Program-made: the position numbers and the translations under genes
The notes under the pieces: generated by a model
What the model saw: only the letters and a program-made list of their open reading frames with translations
Databases searched by the model: none
What the model was told of the DNA's origin: nothing
In this document: positions 1 through 5,165 of the stretch, piece by piece
Layout of the letters: each line of letters starts with the position of its first letter
Numbering within the stretch: the first letter of the stretch is position 1
Assembly: GCA_001798455.1 (NCBI GenBank)
Contig: MGSI01000105.1
Location: forward strand, 1-5,165
Reading direction: 5' to 3'
From: Deltaproteobacteria bacterium RIFCSPLOWO2_02_FULL_57_26
GTDB taxonomy: Bacteria > Desulfobacterota > Binatia > UBA9968
Length of the DNA stretch: 5,165 nucleotides

Positions 1-639
1 GGCAGCTTGACCGACGCCACCGTCGCCCTGGTCACCGAAGGCGGTTTGGTGCCGAAAGGGAATCCCGACCGTCTTGAGAGCTCGCGCGGCTCCAGATATT
101 TCAAATATTCGTTAAATGGGCGCGAGAATTTGCGGCGCGGCGAGTTCGAAGCGATGCATACGGGTTACGACACCTCCACCGTCGACCAGGATCCTGACCG
201 GATCGTCCCCCTGGACGCCATGCGCGTTTTGGAGAAGGCCCGGAGATTCAAGAAGCTCCACGATGACTACTTTGTCACCACCGGCACCGGTGCGATGCCG
301 AGCAAAATGGAAGAAATCGGCGCCGGCATTGCCGAAGAGCTCGTCAGTTCCGGTATCGGCGCCGTCATTTTAACCGCTACCTGAGGAACCGGCACGCGTA
401 GCGGCGCTACGATCGGCAAAGAAATCGAGAAAAGGGGAATCCCCGTGGTGCTCATCACCTGCCTCTCCAACGTGGCGGCGCAGGTGGGAATAGGCAGGAT
501 CATGGGCGGGAGCAAGTTTCATTATCCGGTGGGACAGCCGGAGCTGACGCCGGAAGAAGAGCTTCGCTGGCGCGTCGGCCTTATGGAGAAAGGCCTCACG
601 GCGCTCGAGACACCGGTGCAAGAACCCAAGATATTTTAA
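1..639 (+). CDS. Glycine/sarcosine/betaine reductase B-type selenoprotein (GrdB-like), 5'-truncated, UGA = Sec
   Basis: This is the C-terminal 212 residues of a GrdB/GrdF/GrdH-family protein; the frame is open to base 1, so the N-terminus lies outside the window. In characterised anaerobes the B component binds the substrate amine and passes a carboxymethyl group to selenoprotein GrdA, leading to acetyl phosphate. Visible signatures are VALVTEGGLVPKGNPD near residues 8-23, a GYD/DPDRIVPLD stretch near 53-70, then AVILTAT directly before the UGA at codon 128. The same frame continues after it (GTGTRSGATIGKEIEKRGIP, then a PVGQPELTPEEE stretch) and stops at TAA 637-639. The 84 residues after the UGA match my recollection of GrdB's C-terminal length. 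Family homology on both sides supports selenocysteine over a nonsense mutation. Oddity: the usual UxxCxxC motif reads UxxGxxS here. The substrate is unknown, and no grdA, grdC, grdD or grdE is visible. A non-functional copy is a less likely alternative. Confidence 0.85.
382..384 (+). other. In-frame UGA read as selenocysteine
   Basis: The TGA is in the same frame as the open stretches 1-381 and 385-636. It sits exactly where GrdB-family proteins carry Sec, after the ILT(A/S)T strand and before GT..R.GAT. There is no start codon or ribosome binding site right after it to suggest a separate downstream gene; the first ATG in frame (445) lies well inside the conserved C-terminal domain. Readthrough needs SelB, tRNA-Sec, SelA and SelD from elsewhere in the genome. 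Confidence 0.85.
385..416 (+). promoter_or_regulatory. Candidate bacterial SECIS hairpin for Sec insertion
   Basis: Directly 3' of the UGA, bases 397-402 (CGTAGC) pair perfectly with 406-411 (GCTACG) around a 3-nt loop GGC (403-405). A lower helix pairs 389-392 (CCGG) with 413-416 (TCGG, one G-U) across an internal loop of 393-396 against 412. The apical loop begins 18 nt after the UGA and starts with G. As I recall the general bacterial SECIS model (short stem, small loop with an early G, loop about 16-37 nt from the UGA), it fits. The element lies inside coding sequence, as is normal in bacteria, and would be bound by SelB. The structure was drawn by hand and no energy was computed. Confidence 0.65.
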
Positions 640-902
640 AAACCGAATTGCACGCTACAGGAACATAGGCTCATAGAACTCGATTAGCGACGCGTCCAGC
701 TCGGGAACATAGGCCAGCAGACACTGCGAGCGCGACTTTCATCGCGCGAGGATCCAATAAATACGATACCTCCGAGGGCGTGATTCAAATATAAGTTGGG
801 CATGCTTCGGAGTCAACGACTCGGCGCTGAACGAGCAATGGGCGGTCTCCGTTGGCCTGATGAATTTGAATAGCCGTCCCACGCTATGCTATCGAGAGGC
901 GC
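640..902. other. Intergenic stretch without a convincing gene
   Basis: These 263 bases separate the selenoprotein from the binding-protein gene. I see no tRNA, no good sigma-70 promoter pair and no terminator with a T-run. Two things stand out. The 11-mer GGAACATAGGC occurs twice in direct orientation (660-670 and 704-714). A minus-strand frame from 888 down to the TAG at 655-657 is interrupted only by a TGA at 739-741; the part after it reads LLAYVPELDASLIEFYEPM. That frame could be a decayed gene end, but I recognise no family in it and chance is a fair explanation. Confidence 0.5.
894..899 (+). promoter_or_regulatory. Possible ribosome binding site for the binding-protein gene
   Basis: The purine-rich GAGAGG ends 3 nt before the ATG at 903. 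The spacing is shorter than ideal, so it is a modest match. The start is supported mainly by the Arg-rich signal peptide that begins exactly at this ATG. Confidence 0.4.
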
Positions 903-1859
903 ATGAAGACTCGTCGCTTACTCTGGCTCTTCGCCGCGGTTTTCGCCTGTTGCGTCTCGCAGTTCGTCACCTTGGCGCAGGAATCGAGACCAACGGTCAA
1001 GGTTCACACTCCAGGCCCTTCCATCCTCAGCGTCGTTTTTCAAATTGCCGAGGAGCAGGGCTTTTATCACGACGAAGGCGTCAACGTCGATTTCCTCACG
1101 ATGCCGACCGGCGCCGGTATCCAGGCGCTGATCGCCGGTAACGTCGACGCAAGCCAGATCCTGGGTTTGACGCTCCGGGCCGCAATCAACCGCGGCGCGC
1201 CGTTGAAAATCGTCATGGTCTTCAACGACCGGCCCACTTACTGGCTGATGACCAAGAAGGAGATCGCCTCGCCCGACGATCTCAAAGGGAAAATCATCGG
1301 CAGCAGTTCGCCGGGAGCTTCCAGCGATGTGCTGCTGCAGCGATGGCTGGCCAAACATGGACTGGCGCCCCGGAAGGACGTCACCATCGTTTACATCGGC
1401 GCGACCGCCGTCAACTATCAAGCTCTCGTCAGAGGCTCCGTACCGGCGGCTGTCCTGTTGCCGCCGTTCGAGTCCCGCGCCAAGGTGGAAGGTTTTCGCG
1501 AGCTGGCGAATTTCGGCAAGGAGGATTTTGGCCCTTTTCTCGGCGGCGGAGTGAGCGTGAGCGATAAATTTTTGCGCGAGCGGCCGGACGCAGCGGCGCG
1601 TTTTCTCCGCGCGACCTGGCGGGGGCTGAGGTTCTTCAAAACTAATCGTAAGGGTTCAGTCGCGATCAGCGCGAAGTTTCTAAATCTCCAGCCCGAGGTC
1701 GCCGAAAGCGTTTACGACGGCATCATGCCGCTGTTCACGGATCACGGATACAACTCGGACAATTGGCAAGCGAAAGTGCTCGAACACGAGGTCGGACGGA
1801 CCGATAAAAGTCTGGTGCAAAAAACTTTCAACTTCTCGGTGCTCAGAAGCCTCAAGTAA
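903..1859 (+). CDS. ABC-transporter substrate-binding protein, NMT1/SsuA/TauA type
   Basis: A complete 318-residue exported protein of the NMT1/THI5-like periplasmic binding fold (type II binding protein), a usual length for the family. Residues 1-25 form a signal peptide: the basic MKTRR, a hydrophobic run, and a likely signal peptidase I site TLA|Q after residue 25. The pair Cys16-Cys17 makes a weak lipobox (VFAC) a possible alternative. The mature N-terminus shows the family pattern around residues 38-66 (ILSVVFQIAEEQGFY followed by a VDF strand). Next come a GAGIQALIAGNVDAS segment (70-84), the SPDDLKGKIIG hinge-type segment (123-133), and YQALVRGSVPAAVLLPPFE (172-190), where related proteins line the second lobe. 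The C-terminus ends in KTFNFSVLRSLK. Relatives bind sulfonates, taurine, nitrate, thiamine precursors or aromatics; the ligand cannot be assigned. No permease or ATPase gene is adjacent, so this is probably an orphan binding protein sharing a loose neighbourhood with the GrdB-like gene. Confidence 0.88.
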   Translation: MKTRRLLWLFAAVFACCVSQFVTLAQESRPTVKVHTPGPSILSVVFQIAEEQGFYHDEGVNVDFLTMPTGAGIQALIAGNVDASQILGLTLRAAINRGAPLKIVMVFNDRPTYWLMTKKEIASPDDLKGKIIGSSSPGASSDVLLQRWLAKHGLAPRKDVTIVYIGATAVNYQALVRGSVPAAVLLPPFESRAKVEGFRELANFGKEDFGPFLGGGVSVSDKFLRERPDAAARFLRATWRGLRFFKTNRKGSVAISAKFLNLQPEVAESVYDGIMPLFTDHGYNSDNWQAKVLEHEVGRTDKSLVQKTFNFSVLRSLK

Positions 1860-1959
1860 CGTTCCCGTCCACGAGCACCGATTTGCTTTTCTCTGAACCC
1901 ATCACCGCAATCACGTTCGCGCATCCCGGCGATTTATCCTTTTGTCCTTATCCTCTTTC
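1860..1959. other. Spacer after the binding-protein gene, nothing recognised
   Basis: One hundred bases of pyrimidine-rich sequence, notably the T/C-rich run around 1931-1960. I found no hairpin followed by a T-run that would serve as a terminator for the gene ending at 1859. Confidence 0.4.
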
Positions 1960-2105
1960 TTATCCCACCGCCTTGTAGGCGAAGAGCTTCATCTTCTACG
2001 GGTTCTTGTCCTCGATGCGGATGAGCCCCGTCGTGGCGACACGCTTGGGCGAATGCACATTGCCCTCGTTGTAAATATGCGCATCCCCGGCTTCAGCGCA
2101 TAGAC
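1960..2105 (-). pseudogene. Decayed 3' end of a cupin-like gene
   Basis: Read on the minus strand, 2105-2085 gives VYALKPG. After a one-base frame change at the G-run (2085-2088) the sequence continues DAHIYNEGNVHSPKR, then a TTGLIRIEDKNP stretch. A TAG (1996-1998) follows, and the same frame goes on as KMKLFAYKAVG to a TAA at 1960-1962. The V-x-L-x-PG-D-x-H pattern with a second His (NVHSPKR) resembles the metal-binding strand region of cupin/double-stranded beta-helix proteins, so I read it as the last ~50 residues of such a protein. One frameshift plus one internal stop, and no 5' part, mean it is not functional. The cupin assignment rests on pattern recall; another beta-rich enzyme is possible. 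Confidence 0.5.
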
Positions 2106-2116
2106 CCGCGCGCGCC

Positions 2117-2248
2117 GAGACCCCAGACGGCAAGATCGACAATGTGATTGCAGCCGACACCATCCGCGACAGCTTCCAGGTCGAAGCGATCACGAAAGAA
2201 GTTCCGGTTAGCCAGGTCTTCGATTTCTCGTATTTGCCGCAACGCTAG
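2117..2248 (+). pseudogene. Decayed 3' end of a second binding-protein-like gene
   Basis: The plus frame from about 2117 to the TAG at 2246-2248 reads ETPDGKIDNVIAADTIRDSF and ends PVSQVFDFSYLPQR. The ending parallels the intact binding protein upstream (QKTFNFSVLRSLK) and, as I recall, the typical C-terminus of NMT1-like binding proteins (an 'FDFS' motif near the end). Only ~43 codons survive. The frame is closed upstream by the TAA at 2072-2074, and the sequence before about 2111 reads as the cupin remnant on the other strand, so the N-terminal ~270 residues are gone. It has no start codon or ribosome binding site of its own. A short unrelated ORF is the alternative. Confidence 0.55.
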
Positions 2249-2345
2249 CTTCACCAAAAAAAAGTCCGTTGGAATCAGATTTCTAGATCATACTCTAAGT
2301 TGACAGACTCTGTGTATTGAATTCCAGCCCCAGCAATGTAAGTCC
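2249..2345. other. AT-richer spacer between gene remnant and attC-like element
   Basis: By hand count G+C is about 40%, clearly lower than the coding DNA on both sides. It contains an A8 run (2256-2263) and an isolated TTGACA (2300-2305) with no matching -10 box at 16-18 nt. No coding frame of note was found. It may be non-coding cassette or junction DNA. Confidence 0.4.
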
Positions 2346-2404
2346 GCATAACGCCCACATCAGCTGCGGCGCGAAGCGCCGGCAGCTGCATGCTGATGTT
2401 AGCC
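2346..2404 (-). repeat. Candidate integron attC site (59 nt)
   Basis: Read on the minus strand: R'' GGCTAAC (2404-2398), a 5-nt unpaired spacer ATCAG, an L''-type arm CATGCAGCTGC, an apical GGCGC-TTC-GCGCC hairpin, a GCAGCTG-ATG arm, a 5-nt spacer TGGGC and R' GTTATGC (2352-2346). AAC pairs with GTT at the outer ends. The inner stem CAGCTGC/GCAGCTG plus GGCGC/GCGCC is perfect apart from one extra base (2381), and an additional extra base (2389) lies in the L'' arm. Paired R boxes, symmetric unpaired spacers, L arms with extrahelical bases on one side, and a 59-nt length are the attC architecture. Each R box departs by one base from RYYYAAC/GTTRRRY. The orientation places the hsdR stop 15 nt upstream of the site, as for a cassette gene. 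No integrase or second attC is in the window. A plain stem-loop is the alternative; no T-run follows it. Confidence 0.5.
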
Positions 2405-2419
2405 CGCGTCGGCAGCACG

Positions 2420-5165
2420 TCATCCCTGACTCGTGATCGCATACACCATGTCGCCTACGAAGCGTTTGAACGACTCATTCTCCACGAACTGCTTGTAGAC
2501 CTGCGTGTCGTCCTTCAGGAGGTGCTGCATCACCTTGGCCAGCGCTTGGTCGTGCGCCATGCGCGCCGTGTGCGGCGTGTTCTCTTTGGCGTTCTGGTAC
2601 GCTGCGTCGGCGGCGACTTTGGGGGCGATGTCGTCGCGGATGCGCTTCGCGACACGGTCGGTGTCGGTGAACAGCGTGCCGAACTGCTCATTGAACGTCT
2701 TGAGGATGTTGCTCAAGCGATCGAGCTCGGGCTCGCTCTTGCGGCCGCCCGCCTCGGTCGGCACCGGCTCGATCTCCGCGTCCTTGTCCTCCAGCGCGAT
2801 CTTCATCGCCGCCTTCTTCTCGACGCGGTAGCTGTCCATGTCGATGGCTTCGAGGATGCCCTTGGCGAGGTCTTCCTCCTGCGGCGCGGGCAGCTTGGGT
2901 GTCAGCAGGTTCAGCAGAATCGACAGCTTCTCCCACTCGGCGTTGCTGTAGGGAATCACTGACGACAGGAAGCTGTAGGTGCGGCAGAACACCTTGGCCT
3001 TGCCCTTGAAGTCCACCTGGCCGTTCTCGTCGAGCCTGTCCACATAGACCGCGACGCACGCATCGAGGATCGGGTCGAGCTGGTCGCGGTCGGCGTCGCC
3101 GAGGAACAACTCCACCACCTTCTGCACCTGCTCCGGCGAATACACCTGCGCCGCATCCAGCGCCGCCTTCAAGTCGTGCAGCTTGTTCGGGTCGGTCTCC
3201 TCGGCGAGCAGCGTCGTGCGGTAGTAGTCCTGGAAGGCGAAGGTGATCGCCTCGCTGTTGTTCTGGAAGTCGAGCACGAAGCAGTCGTGCTTCTGCGGAT
3301 GAGCGCGGTTAAGCCTCGACAGCGTCTGCACCGCCTTGATGCCCGAAAGCGGCTTGTCCACGTACATCGTGTGCAACAGCGGCTCGTCGTAGCCAGTCTG
3401 GAATTTGTCGGCGCAAATCAGGAAGCGGTACGGGTCGGTTTGGATCTTGGCGGCGATGTCCTTGCTCGAAAATCCATTCAGCGAGGCCTCGCTCACCTTG
3501 GCGCTGCCATACTCATACTGGCCCGAGAAGGCGACGATTGCCTGATAAGGGCTTTTGCGCTCCACTAGATACGCCTTGAAGGCATGGAAATATTGGATCG
3601 CCCGCTCAACACCACTCGTCACTACCATCGCGCGCGCCTGCCCGCCGATCTTCCCGGCGGCAAGCACCTGCTCGTGGAAGTGGTCCACCATGATCTCGGC
3701 CTTGAGCCGGATCGCGTGGTCGTGACTCTCGACATAGCGCCGCAGCTTCTTCTGCGCTTTCTTGGTATCAAACTCCGGGTCGTCTTCGGTCTTCTTGACC
3801 AGCTTGTAGTAGCTGTCCACCGGCGTGTAGGTTTTGAGCACATCGAGGATGAAGCCTTCCTCGATCGCCTGCTTCATGGTGTAGCTGTGGAAGGGCCGGT
3901 GCTTGACCTTGCCCTCGGCGTCGAGCGGCAGCGGCTCGCCGAACATTTCCAGCGTCTTGTTCTTGGGCGTGGCGGTGAAGGCGAAGTAGCTGGCATTGGT
4001 CAGCATCTTGCGCGCCGCCATGCGCTGCTCGAGCGCCTCGTTCACCGTGTCTTCGGAGTCCTTCTCCTCGTCTTCGTCCCCCGCCTGGTCGCCGAGCGCC
4101 TGGCTCATCGCCGCCGAGGTCTTGCCGCCCTGGCTCGAGTGCGCCTCGTCGATAACGATCGCGAAGGTCTTGCCACCCTCGGTGGCTATCTCGTCGAGGA
4201 TGTGTGGAAACTTCTGCACCGTCGAGACGATGATCTTCTTCCCTTCCTCAATGAACTTGCGCAGGTCGCCGGAACCCTCGGCGTGGCCCACGGTCGCGCC
4301 GACCTGCATGAACTGCTTGATGGTCGTCTGGATCTGGTCGTCGAGGAGGCGCCGGTCGGTGACCACGATGACCGAGTCGAAGACCTCCCTGTCGTCGCGC
4401 TTCAAACCGATGAGCTGGTGCGCGAGCCAGGCGATAGAGTTCGACTTGCCACTGCCCGCCGAGTGCTGGATCAGGTAGCGCTTGCCCGCGCCGTGGGCGC
4501 GCACGTCGGCCAGCGCCTGCCGCACCACACCGAGCTGGTGGTAGCGCGGCCACACTTGCTTGCGCTTCTTCTTGCCGGTGCGCAGGTCCTTCTCCTCGAC
4601 GATCTGCGCGTAGTTCTCAAGGATGTTGGTCAGCCCCGCGGGGGTGAGCACCTCTTTCCAGAGGTAATCGGGCTTGAGGCCGTGCGGGTTTGGCGGGTTG
4701 CCCGCGCCGTCTTTGTAACCCTTGTTGAAGGGCAGGAACCACGAGCGCTTGCCCGCAAGCTCGGTGCACATCTCCACCGCGCTGTCGTCCACCGCGAAGT
4801 GCACCACGCAGCGGCCGAAGTCGAACAGTCGCTCGCGCGGGTCGCGGTCGCGCTTGTACTGCTCGACGGCGTCCTCGACGGTCTGTTTGGTGAGACTGTT
4901 CTTCAGCTCGAAGGTGGCAATGGGCAAGCCGTTGATGAACAGGCCCAGGTCGAGCGCGCGGCGCGTCTCATCCATGCTGTAGGCGAGCTGGCGCGTGATC
5001 GAAAATCGGTTCTGCGCGTGCAGCGCCTCGGCCTTGGCGTTGCCCGGCGACGGCGTGCCGTAGAACAGATCGAAGTGCACCGGCCCGTGCTCCACGCCCT
5101 TGCGCAGCACGTCAATGACGCCGCGTTTGCCGATCTCGGCTGAGAGGCGGGCGAGGAACTTGAGG
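2420..5165 (-). CDS. hsdR: Type I restriction-modification system subunit R (HsdR), 5'-truncated
   Basis: The last 914 residues of HsdR, which cuts DNA after ATP-driven translocation in a complex with HsdM and HsdS. The frame is open to the right edge; a GTG at 5108-5110 is internal, because the 18 codons before it (LKFLARLSAEIGKRGVID) look like family sequence. Numbering from base 5164: the HSDR_N nuclease has D72 and E86-L-K88 (a PD-ExK-type core); a YHQ motif lies near 208-210; Walker A GSGKS is 237-241 (4442-4456); the DEAH box is 339-342 (4139-4150); motif III FTATP is 396-400; FQTGYDEP is 588-595; motif VI QTLSRLNR is 613-620. A helical C-terminal region ends at TGA 2420-2422. An acidic insert (about 358-378) lies between the DEAH box and motif III. 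All visible catalytic residues are intact, with no frameshift. About 100 residues should be missing at the N-terminus, judging from the usual ~1000-residue length. hsdM and hsdS are expected upstream, beyond the edge. Confidence 0.95.
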   Translation of the reverse strand, partial: LKFLARLSAEIGKRGVIDVLRKGVEHGPVHFDLFYGTPSPGNAKAEALHAQNRFSITRQLAYSMDETRRALDLGLFINGLPIATFELKNSLTKQTVEDAVEQYKRDRDPRERLFDFGRCVVHFAVDDSAVEMCTELAGKRSWFLPFNKGYKDGAGNPPNPHGLKPDYLWKEVLTPAGLTNILENYAQIVEEKDLRTGKKKRKQVWPRYHQLGVVRQALADVRAHGAGKRYLIQHSAGSGKSNSIAWLAHQLIGLKRDDREVFDSVIVVTDRRLLDDQIQTTIKQFMQVGATVGHAEGSGDLRKFIEEGKKIIVSTVQKFPHILDEIATEGGKTFAIVIDEAHSSQGGKTSAAMSQALGDQAGDEDEEKDSEDTVNEALEQRMAARKMLTNASYFAFTATPKNKTLEMFGEPLPLDAEGKVKHRPFHSYTMKQAIEEGFILDVLKTYTPVDSYYKLVKKTEDDPEFDTKKAQKKLRRYVESHDHAIRLKAEIMVDHFHEQVLAAGKIGGQARAMVVTSGVERAIQYFHAFKAYLVERKSPYQAIVAFSGQYEYGSAKVSEASLNGFSSKDIAAKIQTDPYRFLICADKFQTGYDEPLLHTMYVDKPLSGIKAVQTLSRLNRAHPQKHDCFVLDFQNNSEAITFAFQDYYRTTLLAEETDPNKLHDLKAALDAAQVYSPEQVQKVVELFLGDADRDQLDPILDACVAVYVDRLDENGQVDFKGKAKVFCRTYSFLSSVIPYSNAEWEKLSILLNLLTPKLPAPQEEDLAKGILEAIDMDSYRVEKKAAMKIALEDKDAEIEPVPTEAGGRKSEPELDRLSNILKTFNEQFGTLFTDTDRVAKRIRDDIAPKVAADAAYQNAKENTPHTARMAHDQALAKVMQHLLKDDTQVYKQFVENESFKRFVGDMVYAITSQG

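Noticed and set aside
445..639. Separate small gene starting at ATG 445
   Set aside because: It is in frame with the upstream ORF through the UGA at 382-384 and encodes the conserved C-terminus of the same selenoprotein; the ATG falls mid-domain.
660..714. Direct 11-bp repeat GGAACATAGGC
   Set aside because: Only two copies, 33 bp apart, with no array or palindromic structure; not enough for CRISPR or an operator call.
655..888. Minus-strand frame with one in-frame TGA (739-741), considered as a second selenoprotein or a pseudogene
   Set aside because: No family is recognised around the TGA, no convincing hairpin was seen after it, and a 78-codon frame with one stop is easily chance at this GC content.
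862..890. Promoter for the binding-protein gene (TTTGAA / TATGCT)
   Set aside because: The spacing is 14 bp and both hexamers are weak; not supportable by eye.
918..1421. 167-codon minus-strand open frame inside the binding-protein gene
   Set aside because: Shadow of a well-supported gene with a signal peptide and family motifs; its own translation shows no domain.
2263..2346. AAGTCCG repeated at 2263-2269 and 2340-2346 as a target-site duplication
   Set aside because: A 7-mer repeat across 77 bp with no inverted ends or transposase remnant between; likely chance.
2357..2399. Intrinsic terminator for hsdR
   Set aside because: The stem is strong, but on the hsdR strand it is followed by ATGTGGGCG and not a U-run; the attC reading explains the spacers and extrahelical bases better.
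3584..5143. 519-codon plus-strand open frame opposite hsdR
   Set aside because: It is the antisense of a clear HsdR coding frame with all catalytic motifs. Its translation is low-complexity Leu/Val/Arg-rich, as expected from GC-rich antisense, and fits no family.

Overview
The window appears to come from a moderately GC-rich, uncultured-type environmental bacterium. It encodes selenocysteine: the first gene reads through an in-frame UGA with a hairpin directly behind it. GrdB-like selenoproteins next to NMT1/SsuA-type periplasmic binding proteins are, as far as I recall, common in soil and sediment lineages (Rokubacteria, Tectomicrobia and Desulfobacterota-like groups). That placement is inference; no marker gene here fixes the taxon.

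Left part (1-1859, + strand). Positions 1-639 hold the 3' half of a glycine/sarcosine/betaine reductase B-component-type selenoprotein, cut by the window edge. An ordinary gene caller would split it at the UGA (382-384) into two ORFs. A SECIS-like hairpin follows the UGA. After a 263-base gap without a convincing gene, 903-1859 encodes a complete secreted substrate-binding protein of the NMT1/SsuA/TauA type. Its possible role is to capture a small nitrogen- or sulfur-containing compound, perhaps one related to the reductase-like protein upstream, but the ligand cannot be read from the sequence.

Middle part (1860-2419). This is a gene graveyard. The 3' end of a cupin-like gene lies on the minus strand (about 1960-2105, with one frameshift and one internal stop). 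The 3' end of a second binding-protein-like gene lies on the plus strand (about 2117-2248). The two remnants diverge and have both lost their 5' parts, as one deletion would produce. An AT-richer spacer (2249-2345) follows, then a 59-nt imperfect inverted repeat (2346-2404) with the architecture of an integron attC site, oriented with the gene on its right.

Right part (2420-5165, - strand). This is the C-terminal ~914 residues of HsdR, the motor/nuclease subunit of a type I restriction-modification system. The nuclease, Walker A, DEAH and helicase VI motifs are intact. The N-terminus, and presumably hsdM/hsdS, lie beyond the right edge. The attC-like element 15 nt past the hsdR stop makes the defence gene a candidate integron-cassette or mobile-island cargo inserted beside decayed metabolic genes. 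This is the most testable unusual point of the window, together with the cysteine-less variant of the selenoprotein motif.
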